13,485 bases of DNA. Source: Ktedonobacter sp. 13_1_20CM_4_53_11. GTDB taxonomy: Bacteria > Chloroflexota > Ktedonobacteria > Ktedonobacterales > Ktedonobacteraceae. The position numbers and the translations under genes are program-made. Positions within the stretch are counted from its first letter, which is position 1. Each line of letters begins with the position of its first letter. Shown here in pieces: positions 1 through 7,240 of this stretch. The stretch spans positions 1 through 13,485 of the forward strand of contig MNIY01000073.1 of NCBI GenBank assembly GCA_001919995.1, written 5' to 3'. Below the pieces are notes generated by a model. It saw nothing but the letters and a program-made list of their open reading frames with translations, ran no database searches and was not told the origin of the DNA.

Positions 1-1014
1 ATATTCGCTGCCGTCACTGATAAAGTAGACCCCCAGTTCGCCCTTGCTACTCTCGATGGCAAAGTAGGTCTCACCGCGCGGAGGACGCAGGGCAATCGGT
101 GTACGTGTGCCGATTGGTCCGCCCGGCATCTTGTCGATTGCTACCCGGCAGAGGCGAATACTCTCGTAGATCTCCTGGATGCGTACCTTGTAACGTGCGA
201 AACAGTCACCTTCCTGGCGCACCTGGACCTTCACCGGTACCTCGCGGTAGGCCATGTAGGGACGGTTAACGCGCAGGTCAAAATTGACTCCACTGGCACG
301 CAGCATCGGTCCCGTCAATCCATAGGCGATCGCCTGCTGAGGATCCACATAGCCGACACCCCGTGTACGTGCCTCAAAAATCTCATTACCTGTAACCAGT
401 TCTTCAAATTCAACCATGTTCTTATCGAGCTGGTCGAGAAACGCTTCACACTCTTTAAGCCAGCCTTGGGGAAAATCGTGCAGGACACCGCCTACCCGCA
501 AGTAATTCACATTGAAGCGGCTCCCACACAGGGCCTCAAAAAGCGACATGATCCCCTCGCGGTCACGGAACGCCCACAGAATAGGGGTAAATGCTCCCAG
601 GTCTACCAGGTAAGTGCCGACCGCCACCAGGTGGCTCGCAATACGCTGCATCTCTCCAGTCAACAGGCGAATATACTGTGCCCGCCTTGGCGCCTCGATG
701 CCCATCAACTGTTCCACAGCACCTGCATAAGCAATCTCGTTGAGCAAAGGAGACAGATAATCCGCGTTATCCATATAGCGGATACCCCCCATGATGGGAC
801 GATTCTCCAGAATTTTCTCTATTCCCCGGTGCAGGTATCCAATGACCGGGGTGCAATCAACCACCGTCTCACCTTCGAGCTTGAGCACCAACCGCAGAAC
901 GCCGTGCGTACTGGGGTGCTGTGGCCCCATATTCAACAGCATTTCCTGCGATTTGATACCTTCGGATGCTTCTCCCTGCATCAAATTGGCATTTGCATCT
1001 TGATTTATCGTCAT
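1..1014 (-). CDS. nuoD: NADH-quinone oxidoreductase subunit D (partial, 3' end outside window)
   Basis: NuoD is the 49-kDa-type subunit of the peripheral arm of complex I. With NuoB it forms the quinone-reduction site at the membrane interface. The 338 codons in the window are open to base 1, and about 60 more would complete a usual NuoD of about 400 residues. Seen: MGPQHPSTHGVLRL at residues 29-42, holding the conserved His of the quinone pocket, GYLHRGIEK at 59-67, and YMDNADYLSPL at 80-90 with the conserved quinone-site Tyr at 86. Further on are RIASHLVAVGTY and, near the window edge, KGELGVYFISDGS. The start ATG at 1014 follows a GAGG ribosome-binding site with 6-nt spacing. The gene lies 29 nt downstream of the small membrane-protein gene and is the last visible member of the nuoA-nuoC-x-nuoD operon. 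Identification is very secure. Confidence 0.97.
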   Translation of the reverse strand, partial: MTINQDANANLMQGEASEGIKSQEMLLNMGPQHPSTHGVLRLVLKLEGETVVDCTPVIGYLHRGIEKILENRPIMGGIRYMDNADYLSPLLNEIAYAGAVEQLMGIEAPRRAQYIRLLTGEMQRIASHLVAVGTYLVDLGAFTPILWAFRDREGIMSLFEALCGSRFNVNYLRVGGVLHDFPQGWLKECEAFLDQLDKNMVEFEELVTGNEIFEARTRGVGYVDPQQAIAYGLTGPMLRASGVNFDLRVNRPYMAYREVPVKVQVRQEGDCFARYKVRIQEIYESIRLCRVAIDKMPGGPIGTRTPIALRPPRGETYFAIESSKGELGVYFISDGSEY

Positions 1015-1043
1015 GGGCTACCTCTTCATAATAATGTATAAAA

Positions 1044-1379
1044 TCACCTTTGTCTCAGTATCAGTAGCTTGCGGATGCGCACTCCCACGCTTAACGTCCA
1101 GAGCAACGCCATCAATACCGCTATACCAGCAAACAAAACGTGATTGGCATCTTTTGAAAAAACCAAAAAGGAGAAGGCCATACCCCAGCAGCCCAGCGTT
1201 ACCATCGCTGGCCAGATCAGGCTCTCCGGCCCTCGTGCCTTCGGTGATTGCAATGCACGACTGGGAGAGTTCGCTCTCCCTTTCGCCAATCCTGCATTGC
1301 TATTACTATTAGTCACCCTAGGGGCACGCAGGGTGCTCTTACTCACCGATCCCTTCTTACTTTTCCTGGTTTTGGGCAT
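1044..1379 (-). CDS. Small two-helix membrane protein encoded inside the nuo operon, function unknown
   Basis: This 111-residue protein is not recognised as a known Nuo subunit. Residues 1-50 are strongly basic and rich in Ser, Lys, Arg and Asn, probably disordered and cytoplasmic. Two hydrophobic helices follow at about 54-74 and 81-102, joined by a short SKDANH turn, and the protein ends in a basic tail (RIRKLLILRQR). By the positive-inside rule both ends face the cytoplasm. The first codon overlaps the last 23 nt of nuoC, and AAGGTGAG lies 8 nt before the ATG, so translation is probably coupled to nuoC. The ESLIWPAMVTLG start of helix 1 is loosely like small accessory subunits of cytochrome oxidases, but that is only an impression. 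From position alone it could be a lineage-specific assembly or accessory factor of complex I. The coupling and ribosome-binding site make it a real gene. Confidence 0.75.
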   Translation of the reverse strand: MPKTRKSKKGSVSKSTLRAPRVTNSNSNAGLAKGRANSPSRALQSPKARGPESLIWPAMVTLGCWGMAFSFLVFSKDANHVLFAGIAVLMALLWTLSVGVRIRKLLILRQR

Positions 1380-2154
1380 CGCCTCGACTCACCTTTTTAT
1401 TTTCTTTTGCATCCAGATCTGCGCCAAAAATTGACTTCCCTGCTGATGAGGTGGTGCTCTCCGAGTTCAAATCCTCATTATGTCCCTCAAAGGAGTGTCC
1501 AAAGGTTGGCGTTCCAGGATGCAAGCGCTCCTCCATACCCTGACCAAGCTTCTTCTGCACCACATGCTCGACGCCTTTCTGCTGGAATTCGCCCGCAACC
1601 GCCATATTGGGGTTGACCTGCGTCGTAGCGCGATCCTTCACCGTCACGGGCACCTGGTGGAAACTCTTGAGCAGTGGGTATCCCTCAAAATCATCGTCCA
1701 GCAGCATCCGCCTCAGGTCTGGATGGCCAGTGAACCTGATGCCAAAGAGATCATAGGTCTCGCGCTCCAGCCAGTTCGCGGTCTGCCAGACAGAAACAAC
1801 GCTATCCACCTCCGGCTTCTCGTTTTCCAGCCGGACTTTCAGTTGCAAAAGCTGGTCTCGTGTCGTAGAACGCACATGATACACCGTTTCAAGATGATCA
1901 AGCATATCAACGCCGGATATACAGCTTAACAGGTCAAATCCTAACTGGTCGCGCAAGAAACGGCAAACAGCCACAAGATGTGTCCGGTCGATCTCCAGGC
2001 CAAGAAAATCGCCTCTGATCGTTTGCGGTGCAACAGCCGAGCCTGTGATCTGCGCAATGGGCGCCAGGTCGCGGGCCAGCGCCGCATTCTGATCACGATA
2101 TCCCCGCGTATCAGACGGGATGTTGATACTTTTAGAACGTGGTACTATATCCAT
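1357..2154 (-). CDS. nuoC: NADH-quinone oxidoreductase subunit C with long hydrophilic C-terminal tail
   Basis: NuoC is the 30-kDa-type subunit of the complex I peripheral arm and packs against NuoD. The protein has 265 residues. Residues about 45-168 are the conserved domain, including SCISGVDMLDHLETVYHV (77-94) and the family signature from WLERETYDLFGI (128-139) through GHPDLRRMLL (143-152) to GYPLLKSF (158-165). After the core comes a tail of about 97 residues rich in Gln, Glu, Ser, Lys and Asn, with no recognisable domain; many NuoC proteins end soon after the signature. ATG at 2154 follows AAGGGAG with 7-nt spacing and overlaps the nuoA stop codon by 10 nt, so the two genes are tightly coupled. 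The 3' end overlaps the next gene by 23 nt. The core identification is secure; the role of the tail is unknown. Confidence 0.96.
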   Translation of the reverse strand: MDIVPRSKSINIPSDTRGYRDQNAALARDLAPIAQITGSAVAPQTIRGDFLGLEIDRTHLVAVCRFLRDQLGFDLLSCISGVDMLDHLETVYHVRSTTRDQLLQLKVRLENEKPEVDSVVSVWQTANWLERETYDLFGIRFTGHPDLRRMLLDDDFEGYPLLKSFHQVPVTVKDRATTQVNPNMAVAGEFQQKGVEHVVQKKLGQGMEERLHPGTPTFGHSFEGHNEDLNSESTTSSAGKSIFGADLDAKENKKVSRGDAQNQEK

Positions 2155-2513
2155 CGAGCAACTCCCTTGCGCCAGGCGTACGCAAGGCCAAGCGCGAGAA
2201 CAACGATGAAAAAGGTAATCTCAAAAAATCCAAAGAAGCTCAACTGCTTGAAAATGATTGCCCAGGAGATGATGAAGACGATATCTACATCAAAAGCCAC
2301 AAAGAGCAGAGCAAAAATATAGAACCCAAGTGGATACTGCACCCAGGCATTGCCAATAGGAGTCTCGCCCGATTCATAGGTCTGTAGCTTCTCTTTAGTT
2401 CTGCTATGGGGTGCGATGATGTTCGCCACAGTCGTCGCCAGGATGACAAAGCCAAATCCAGCGGCAAATAATATTGCGGCATATAAATAAGCACTATTGA
2501 CCGGTGTCGACAC
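2145..2513 (-). CDS. nuoA: NADH-quinone oxidoreductase subunit A (GTG start)
   Basis: NuoA is a small membrane subunit of complex I with three helices and sits next to the quinone chamber. The chosen product has 122 residues, normal for the family. Helices lie at about 7-31, 65-90 and 94-115. The conserved loop is clear: LQTYESGETPIGNAWVQYP, then FYIFALLFVAFDVDIVF, which includes the FDVD/E motif of the second helix. An upstream ATG (2651) would add 46 non-conserved residues and would start inside the palindrome and before the promoter, so it is rejected. The GTG at 2513 has GGAGGGAAGG just upstream. nuoA is the first gene of the operon and is followed directly by nuoC, with no nuoB between them. 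Confidence 0.95.
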   Translation of the reverse strand: MSTPVNSAYLYAAILFAAGFGFVILATTVANIIAPHSRTKEKLQTYESGETPIGNAWVQYPLGFYIFALLFVAFDVDIVFIISWAIIFKQLSFFGFFEITFFIVVLALGLAYAWRKGVARWI

Positions 2514-2516
2514 GCG

Positions 2517-2526
2517 CCTTCCCTCC
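2517..2526 (-). promoter_or_regulatory. Ribosome-binding site that decides the nuoA GTG start
   Basis: GGAGGGAAGG on the minus strand, with the GGAGG core 8 nt before GTG at 2513. It selects the GTG over an ATG 138 bases upstream that lacks family-conserved sequence. Confidence 0.8.
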
Positions 2527-2574
2527 AAATCGTAGCCTACGTTATCATCATAAAAGCAAGAGAATTCTGTTTTG

Positions 2575-2603
2575 ATTATAGCACAGGGAAGAAGTGGCGA
2601 CAA
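2575..2603 (-). promoter_or_regulatory. Promoter of the nuo operon (sigma70 type, extended -10)
   Basis: On the minus strand TTGTCG (2598-2603) is separated by exactly 17 nt from TATAAT (2575-2580). The -10 box is preceded by TGC, giving an extended -10. The predicted transcript starts near 2568 and leaves a leader of about 55 nt before the nuoA GTG. The promoter lies between the palindrome and nuoA, so complex I transcription is separate from that of the phosphatase upstream. A perfect -10 with the right spacing makes this a strong prediction. Confidence 0.8.
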
Positions 2604-2619
2604 AGAAATGGAGTATTTT

Positions 2620-2691
2620 TGATGAGTTAGCATAGCAAGGGCGTCCGGCAAGGCATGCTTTGCCGGACGCCCTTGCTATGCTAACTCATCA
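2620..2691. repeat. 72-bp near-perfect palindrome between phosphatase gene and nuo promoter
   Basis: The arms at 2620-2651 and 2660-2691 are perfect 32-bp inverted repeats. The central eight bases continue the symmetry, with one G-T position and a GCATGC core. It begins 4 nt after the phosphatase stop codon. As RNA it would fold into a very long hairpin and could end phosphatase transcripts. However, it lacks a U-tract on the 3' side in either direction: the minus-strand transcript continues AAAATACTCC. Thus it is not a textbook intrinsic terminator. A dispersed palindromic repeat or a MITE-like insertion are the alternatives. No clear target-site duplication is visible at its edges. Confidence 0.9.
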
Positions 2692-2695
2692 GACT

Positions 2696-5218
2696 TTACA
2701 TCGGCGGCCACTGTGGTGACTCTGGTCTCGCCAGCAACTGCACACCTGTCATACCTGTATGCTGTGACGCCTCGGCAATCTGCACTACGATCACGCTCAC
2801 ATTGTCTTCACCGCCACCCTCCAGCGCCGCTTTGATCAAGGCGTTCCCCGTCTGTGAAGGATCAGGCACCGCGCTCAGGATCTGCTCGATCGTCGGGTCG
2901 CGCACCATGTCCCACAGACCATCAGTACACAGCAACAGTTTATCCTCCGGTTGCAGCATGACCTTGAACCAATCTACATCCACCATGGGCTTCTCGCCCA
3001 GGCTGCGGTAGATCTGGTTGCGCTTGGGGTGGGTGTAGATATCGTCGGGCCGGATAATCCCCGCCTCGACCAAACTCGCGACCACCGAGTGATCGTTGGT
3101 GATTTTTTTCAGGCCCGCGGTCTTGCGGTAGAGATAGGTACGGCTATCACCCACATTGGCGATATACGCAATTGCGCCCATAATCAAGGCAACGGTGATC
3201 GTCGTGCCCATATCGGCTCGCTGCTCCATGTTGCGCTGGTGCACCGCCTGGTTGGCATGCTGTACCCCATCCACCAGGATTTGCACGAGCATCTCGTCAT
3301 TCAATGGATCATTCCCTGAAATCTTCGGCAGCACCTCTTCACTGATGGTCTGGATCGCCTGCCGGCTGGCATCTTGCCCATTGGCATGACCCCCCATCCC
3401 GTCCGCCACTACAAACAGGCCAAACTGCTGCGTCTGCGAATTATGCACCCGCTCCCCCTGTGCCGCGAAGAGGCTATCTTCATTGGGTTTATGCTGCCGC
3501 TTAATGCCAGGGTTAGAGCGTGTCCCCACCACCAGGCTCAGGTTAGGTCCCATATAGCGTTCCATAGTAGGCATATTTGCCACCATCTCCTCTGCTGAAT
3601 AGGGTTGTGTCTTCTCCAGGTCCTGCTGTCCATTCTTGACCTCACCTGGTGACATCTCTCTCGTCGGTTGGTCAAAAATTGAGCTCGACGGCACCAACTC
3701 TCTCGGTTGAGGCATCGTTGCAGCCGGCACTTGCGCAGCCTCCTGTGGCTTTGCAACGCGCATATTCAATCCAGAATCTGAGAGTCTCAACGGGGAACGG
3801 CATTGCGCACAGAAATTATCGCTTGCACTCACCGGTTCTCCGCAATTTGGGCAGCGAAGTTCGGATTTTGGTTGAGGATGAAGGCTGGCTGCATTGGCCG
3901 GCCCATTCGCGTTAACCGCAACCTGCGGCTGCGATTGCTGGCGCTGTATCTCCGTAGCAGCTTTCTCTTCCGCCGCGGCTTGTTCCTTTTCAAATGCCGC
4001 CATTTCTCGACCGTGCCGCACTTGCCTCCGTACCGCCACTACGATAATCACCAGTAAAATCACAATCAGCAGAATTGCACCGCCGATGATCCAGGGGAAC
4101 CATGCCAACACTTCACCAGGTATTGCAAATGGCCCTATTTGGCTCCCCACCGTATGAGAGGTGCCTCCAGCTCCAGTTATACCGCCCGACCTGGCAGATG
4201 ATGTAGGAGTGACAACAGCCCTGATTTGTGGCAGATTCAAAAATGCCGCTGGCGCCAGGAATTGCGCATTGGGCGCGCTCGCCCTGATAAAGTCAGACTG
4301 GGCAGACACAAAATCGTTGATGTAATAATCATCGATACCCCGGTTCCAGCTATCACGCAGCGCATTGGTGTTCACAGGCTGCAGCGGCGGAGGGACGATC
4401 CGCTCGTTGACAAACGACCTGATCGACTGACCCGTGTCATCGGCCTTCGTATTCATATCCACGAGCTGCCCATTGGCGTTAATGAGAGGCATTCCGGGTT
4501 CGTTCTTTGGGTCGTTCGCAACCTGCGTCGGCATGAGCGCCTGCGCTGCCTGGTCTACACTGATAGTGGCAGAGACAGGGCCTGTCAACTCAATACCTTG
4601 CTCAGTAATCACCTGGTCCGTTTGCGCCAAATCGATAAAGGGTTGGGGCACTGGCATATGGAACGGCACTAACACGACGCCTGTATCACAGGAATTGGCA
4701 TTCTGACAGAGAAGCACTTGCATCGTGGCGCCATCGGAACAGGCGTTTCCATGGCATTGCAGGGATTTCAAGACAAGCCCATTTGCACTCGAGGTATACG
4801 CGTTGTTCGCGTAGATCTGGATACTGCTGAGCTGCTCCATCGGTCTCCTTACCCCACACGAGATGCCACCTGGATCGACAAGCGATCCGTCAGTGAGCAC
4901 CCAGTTGGTGAAATCCTTGCTCGCAGGAGTCGTTGCCCAGCTTCCTACCAGCACACCAAGACCTGTGACAGAGCTGGCACACCCTGCTACCGCTGGCACC
5001 GCGTTGTACCCGGCGACCAGGCGCACCACGGAGACGCTCGCTCTGTCCAACCCCTGCGCCTTGCCAAATTGATAGCCACCATCACTACTATTTGCTGTCG
5101 CCGCAAAAGCGACAACAGGCCACATCAACCATTGGGCGACAAGCACCCCAACGACAAGAGACAGTACGAAGAATCCAGAGCCCCTCCGCGACATAAATTT
5201 CAAGCGATACGTACTCAT
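2696..5218 (-). CDS. Membrane-spanning PP2C-family Ser/Thr phosphatase with external degenerate trypsin-like domain and zinc ribbon
   Basis: An 840-residue protein probably removes phosphate from Ser/Thr residues, including those phosphorylated by the kinase encoded upstream. Order of parts: signal or anchor helix (about 16-40, ending VVAFAATANS); external region (about 41-370) with six Cys; transmembrane helix (about 376-396); Ala/Glu-rich charged segment; zinc ribbon CPNC..CAQC (456, 459, 470, 473); linker; PP2C domain (about 560-814). PP2C metal-site residues are all present: Asp581 in NEDS, Asp606 in ADGMGGH, Asp766 in TDGLWD and Asp805 in GGEDNVS, so it should be active. External residues 86-114 resemble the start of a trypsin-like fold, but TDGSLV stands where the catalytic His would be. 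ATG at 5218 is chosen for GGGAG 9 nt upstream and the clean signal sequence. An ATG at 5287 overlapping the kinase stop (ATGA) is a possible alternative adding 23 residues. Confidence 0.9.
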   Translation of the reverse strand: MSTYRLKFMSRRGSGFFVLSLVVGVLVAQWLMWPVVAFAATANSSDGGYQFGKAQGLDRASVSVVRLVAGYNAVPAVAGCASSVTGLGVLVGSWATTPASKDFTNWVLTDGSLVDPGGISCGVRRPMEQLSSIQIYANNAYTSSANGLVLKSLQCHGNACSDGATMQVLLCQNANSCDTGVVLVPFHMPVPQPFIDLAQTDQVITEQGIELTGPVSATISVDQAAQALMPTQVANDPKNEPGMPLINANGQLVDMNTKADDTGQSIRSFVNERIVPPPLQPVNTNALRDSWNRGIDDYYINDFVSAQSDFIRASAPNAQFLAPAAFLNLPQIRAVVTPTSSARSGGITGAGGTSHTVGSQIGPFAIPGEVLAWFPWIIGGAILLIVILLVIIVVAVRRQVRHGREMAAFEKEQAAAEEKAATEIQRQQSQPQVAVNANGPANAASLHPQPKSELRCPNCGEPVSASDNFCAQCRSPLRLSDSGLNMRVAKPQEAAQVPAATMPQPRELVPSSSIFDQPTREMSPGEVKNGQQDLEKTQPYSAEEMVANMPTMERYMGPNLSLVVGTRSNPGIKRQHKPNEDSLFAAQGERVHNSQTQQFGLFVVADGMGGHANGQDASRQAIQTISEEVLPKISGNDPLNDEMLVQILVDGVQHANQAVHQRNMEQRADMGTTITVALIMGAIAYIANVGDSRTYLYRKTAGLKKITNDHSVVASLVEAGIIRPDDIYTHPKRNQIYRSLGEKPMVDVDWFKVMLQPEDKLLLCTDGLWDMVRDPTIEQILSAVPDPSQTGNALIKAALEGGGEDNVSVIVVQIAEASQHTGMTGVQLLARPESPQWPPM

Positions 5219-5283
5219 TAGTTTGTTCTCCCGTGCCGGGTTACTGTAATTTGCCGGGTCACCATAACTAAGATGGTTTCTTC

Positions 5284-7077
5284 TCATCTCCCTAATCGGC
5301 TCCGTATACGTAATAGCACCTGCTGTGCCGCCGGAATCATTGGCGCGACATAGGCGCACTCGCGTTCGGCATCGATCAATTTCCCTTCATTTTCGTAGAC
5401 CTGGCTTAATAGGAAACGTGTCTGGTGATCAGCCGGGTTGAGCGTCAACACCGTCACAAAGGCCCGTTCCGCTATCGGAAACTGGTTCAAACGCCAGGCC
5501 AGTTGTCCTACCTTCTGGTGTAGGAGGGGCTGTTTTGGCGCAAAACGTGCCGCTTCTTGATATTCACGTAATGCAGGCTCAAGTTGGTTCGTATCCTCGT
5601 AACACTGGGCTAAACGCTGGTGGGAATCGACATCGTTGGGATTCAAGCGCAGCGACTGCGTATAGGCGGGGATAGCCTGCAGTGGCAGCCGCCTCAGAAA
5701 AAGCGCAACATCCCCTACGAGTTTATGCGTCTCCGCATCGTTTGAATTAAGTTGCAGGGAGCGATTGTATGCTTGCATCGCTCGCTCGATTTCAGGAGGC
5801 TTGCGCCGGGCAAAGACCTGCCCAAATGTCCTGTGTACCAGCGAGTTATTCGGTTCCAGCACATACGCCTGTTGAATGGCTGCGTATGCTTCTTCGATCC
5901 GGTTCGTGTTGATAAAGCCCAGCGCTGAGATGATATACCCCCCACCGGGACCAGTCGTCGAATGCCGCGATGGATTACTCGGCGTAACGCTATTACTGGG
6001 TGTCTGCGGGTTGGCCAGGCGCGACTGGCCCAGCTGTGGAATCGCTCCAGTTGGCGGGACAACGCTAATCGGCGGCAGGTTGATGATGGCCTTTTCCATC
6101 TCGCTGGCATTGATCCAGCGCTGCTCGACGCCAGGTGCCAATGCCCTCATGATCACTTGCTCAAAGGCCATTGAAATATCCGGTCGCAATGTGCGAACCA
6201 GTGGGAAGGCGAAAATACTCGGTTTATTGTTGGCCGCGTCGTGATGGGTCAGGATGCGATGCAGCGTGGCTCCTAACGCATAAATATCGCTGCGTGGCTC
6301 CGGCATCCCGTGTAACTGCTCCGGTGGCGCGTAGCCGATCGTCATAATAATCGTGGATTGACGCTGCGCCTGGAAGGTGCGCGCAATGCCAAAATCGATC
6401 AACTTCACCTCGTCTCGCTCGGTGACCATAATATTGGAGGGTTTGAGATCGCGGAAGATAATCGGCGGCGCCTGGCGATGCAGGTAGCCCAGCACGCTAC
6501 AGATTTGCTGCCCCCAGCTACGTGCTCGCACCTCGGTCACCCCCCGCGCCCCATTGACCCCCAGCACGTTCCCTTCCTTCTCCAGGATATCGCCCAGGGT
6601 CCGGCCTTCGATAAAATCCATCACCAGGTAGTGCTTCCCACCCTCGACAAAGAAGTCGCGCACGCGCGGGATGCAGGGATGATTGAGGTCAAGTAGCATC
6701 GTGGCCTCGCGTCCAAACCACTCGACCGCCTGCGTCCGCTCGGTCTCGCTTTGAAATTCGTCCAACATCTCCTTCACTGCACAGGGTCGGTTGAAACGTG
6801 TATCTATCGCGCGATACACTGCCCCCATACCGCCGGAGGCCACCGGTTTCTCGATCCTGTACCTTCCCCCCGAGAGCATGGTGCCGGCTGCGAGTCGGCG
6901 CAGATTCCCGCTGCTCATTCCGCCACCTGAACCAGGGCTGTCAGGCTCCGCCGAAAAAGAGTTCGATACTGAAAAAGGTTGCGGAGCTACTGAAGATACC
7001 GCTTTATCAGATTGGGGCGTTGAGGGATTACTTATAGACGCTGCATTATTAGGGTCAGACGAATAATTGCTCGACAT
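5284..7077 (-). CDS. Cytosolic Ser/Thr protein kinase with C-terminal TPR repeats
   Basis: A Hanks-type kinase of 597 residues with no membrane helix. After a Ser/Pro/Asn-rich N-terminus (1-60) the kinase domain spans about 73-334: glycine loop SGGMGAVY (81-88), ATP-binding Lys102 in AVKEM, helix-C Glu124, catalytic loop FRDLKPSN with Asp210, Lys212 and Asn215, DFG at 228-230, and APPE at 250-253. The usual HRD His is Phe, but all catalytic residues are present. A Pro/Ser linker (335-378) leads to about six TPR units (about 385-595), with blocks such as AIPAYTQSLRLNPND and ALREYQEAARFAP, likely a protein-binding surface. The phosphatase follows 65 nt downstream and is likely co-transcribed, a kinase-phosphatase arrangement common in bacteria. 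ATG at 7077 has only a weak ribosome-binding site, so the exact start is less sure than the identity. Confidence 0.93.
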   Translation of the reverse strand: MSSNYSSDPNNAASISNPSTPQSDKAVSSVAPQPFSVSNSFSAEPDSPGSGGGMSSGNLRRLAAGTMLSGGRYRIEKPVASGGMGAVYRAIDTRFNRPCAVKEMLDEFQSETERTQAVEWFGREATMLLDLNHPCIPRVRDFFVEGGKHYLVMDFIEGRTLGDILEKEGNVLGVNGARGVTEVRARSWGQQICSVLGYLHRQAPPIIFRDLKPSNIMVTERDEVKLIDFGIARTFQAQRQSTIIMTIGYAPPEQLHGMPEPRSDIYALGATLHRILTHHDAANNKPSIFAFPLVRTLRPDISMAFEQVIMRALAPGVEQRWINASEMEKAIINLPPISVVPPTGAIPQLGQSRLANPQTPSNSVTPSNPSRHSTTGPGGGYIISALGFINTNRIEEAYAAIQQAYVLEPNNSLVHRTFGQVFARRKPPEIERAMQAYNRSLQLNSNDAETHKLVGDVALFLRRLPLQAIPAYTQSLRLNPNDVDSHQRLAQCYEDTNQLEPALREYQEAARFAPKQPLLHQKVGQLAWRLNQFPIAERAFVTVLTLNPADHQTRFLLSQVYENEGKLIDAERECAYVAPMIPAAQQVLLRIRSRLGR

Positions 7078-7201
7078 ATATTACACCGCTCTTGATACTG
7101 CCTGAACTCCGCCGTCATATAGAATGAAATAGTTCCTAATCCTCTTTGGAGTCCAAGGAAACTTTCAATCCTTTTGTTCCTTTATTTCTTATGTTGGGCG
7201 C

Positions 7202-7231
7202 ATTATAACATATCCGTAAAAAATTGAACAA
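7202..7231 (-). promoter_or_regulatory. Probable promoter of the kinase-phosphatase pair, with a long leader
   Basis: A perfect TATAAT lies at 7202-7207 on the minus strand, with a partial -35, TTGTTC, at 7226-7231 (18-nt spacer). The transcript would carry a leader of about 118 nt. Within it are the 11-bp symmetrical sequence TTGGAGTCCAA (7146-7156) and an overlapping pair of 6-bp arms (7155-7160 and 7177-7182). These could be an operator or alternative hairpins, but the evidence is thin. Confidence 0.6.
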
Positions 7232-7240
7232 TGAGCTAAA

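Noticed and set aside
466..1041. Plus-strand open frame of 191 codons
   Set aside because: It is antisense to nuoD, whose protein sequence is strongly conserved throughout; the plus frame shows no domain and no ribosome-binding site.
2514..2651. N-terminal extension of NuoA from an ATG at 2651
   Set aside because: It would begin inside the palindrome and upstream of the predicted promoter, is not like NuoA, and is replaced by a GTG with a strong ribosome-binding site.
2620..2691. Palindrome as an ordinary intrinsic terminator
   Set aside because: No U-tract follows on either strand; kept as a repeat with a possible termination role.
5219..5359. Longer starts for the phosphatase, including an ATG at 5287 overlapping the kinase stop
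   Set aside because: The 5287 ATG has AGGGAG immediately against it with no spacing, and it would put 23 extra residues before a clean signal sequence. It remains possible, but the start at 5218 is better supported.
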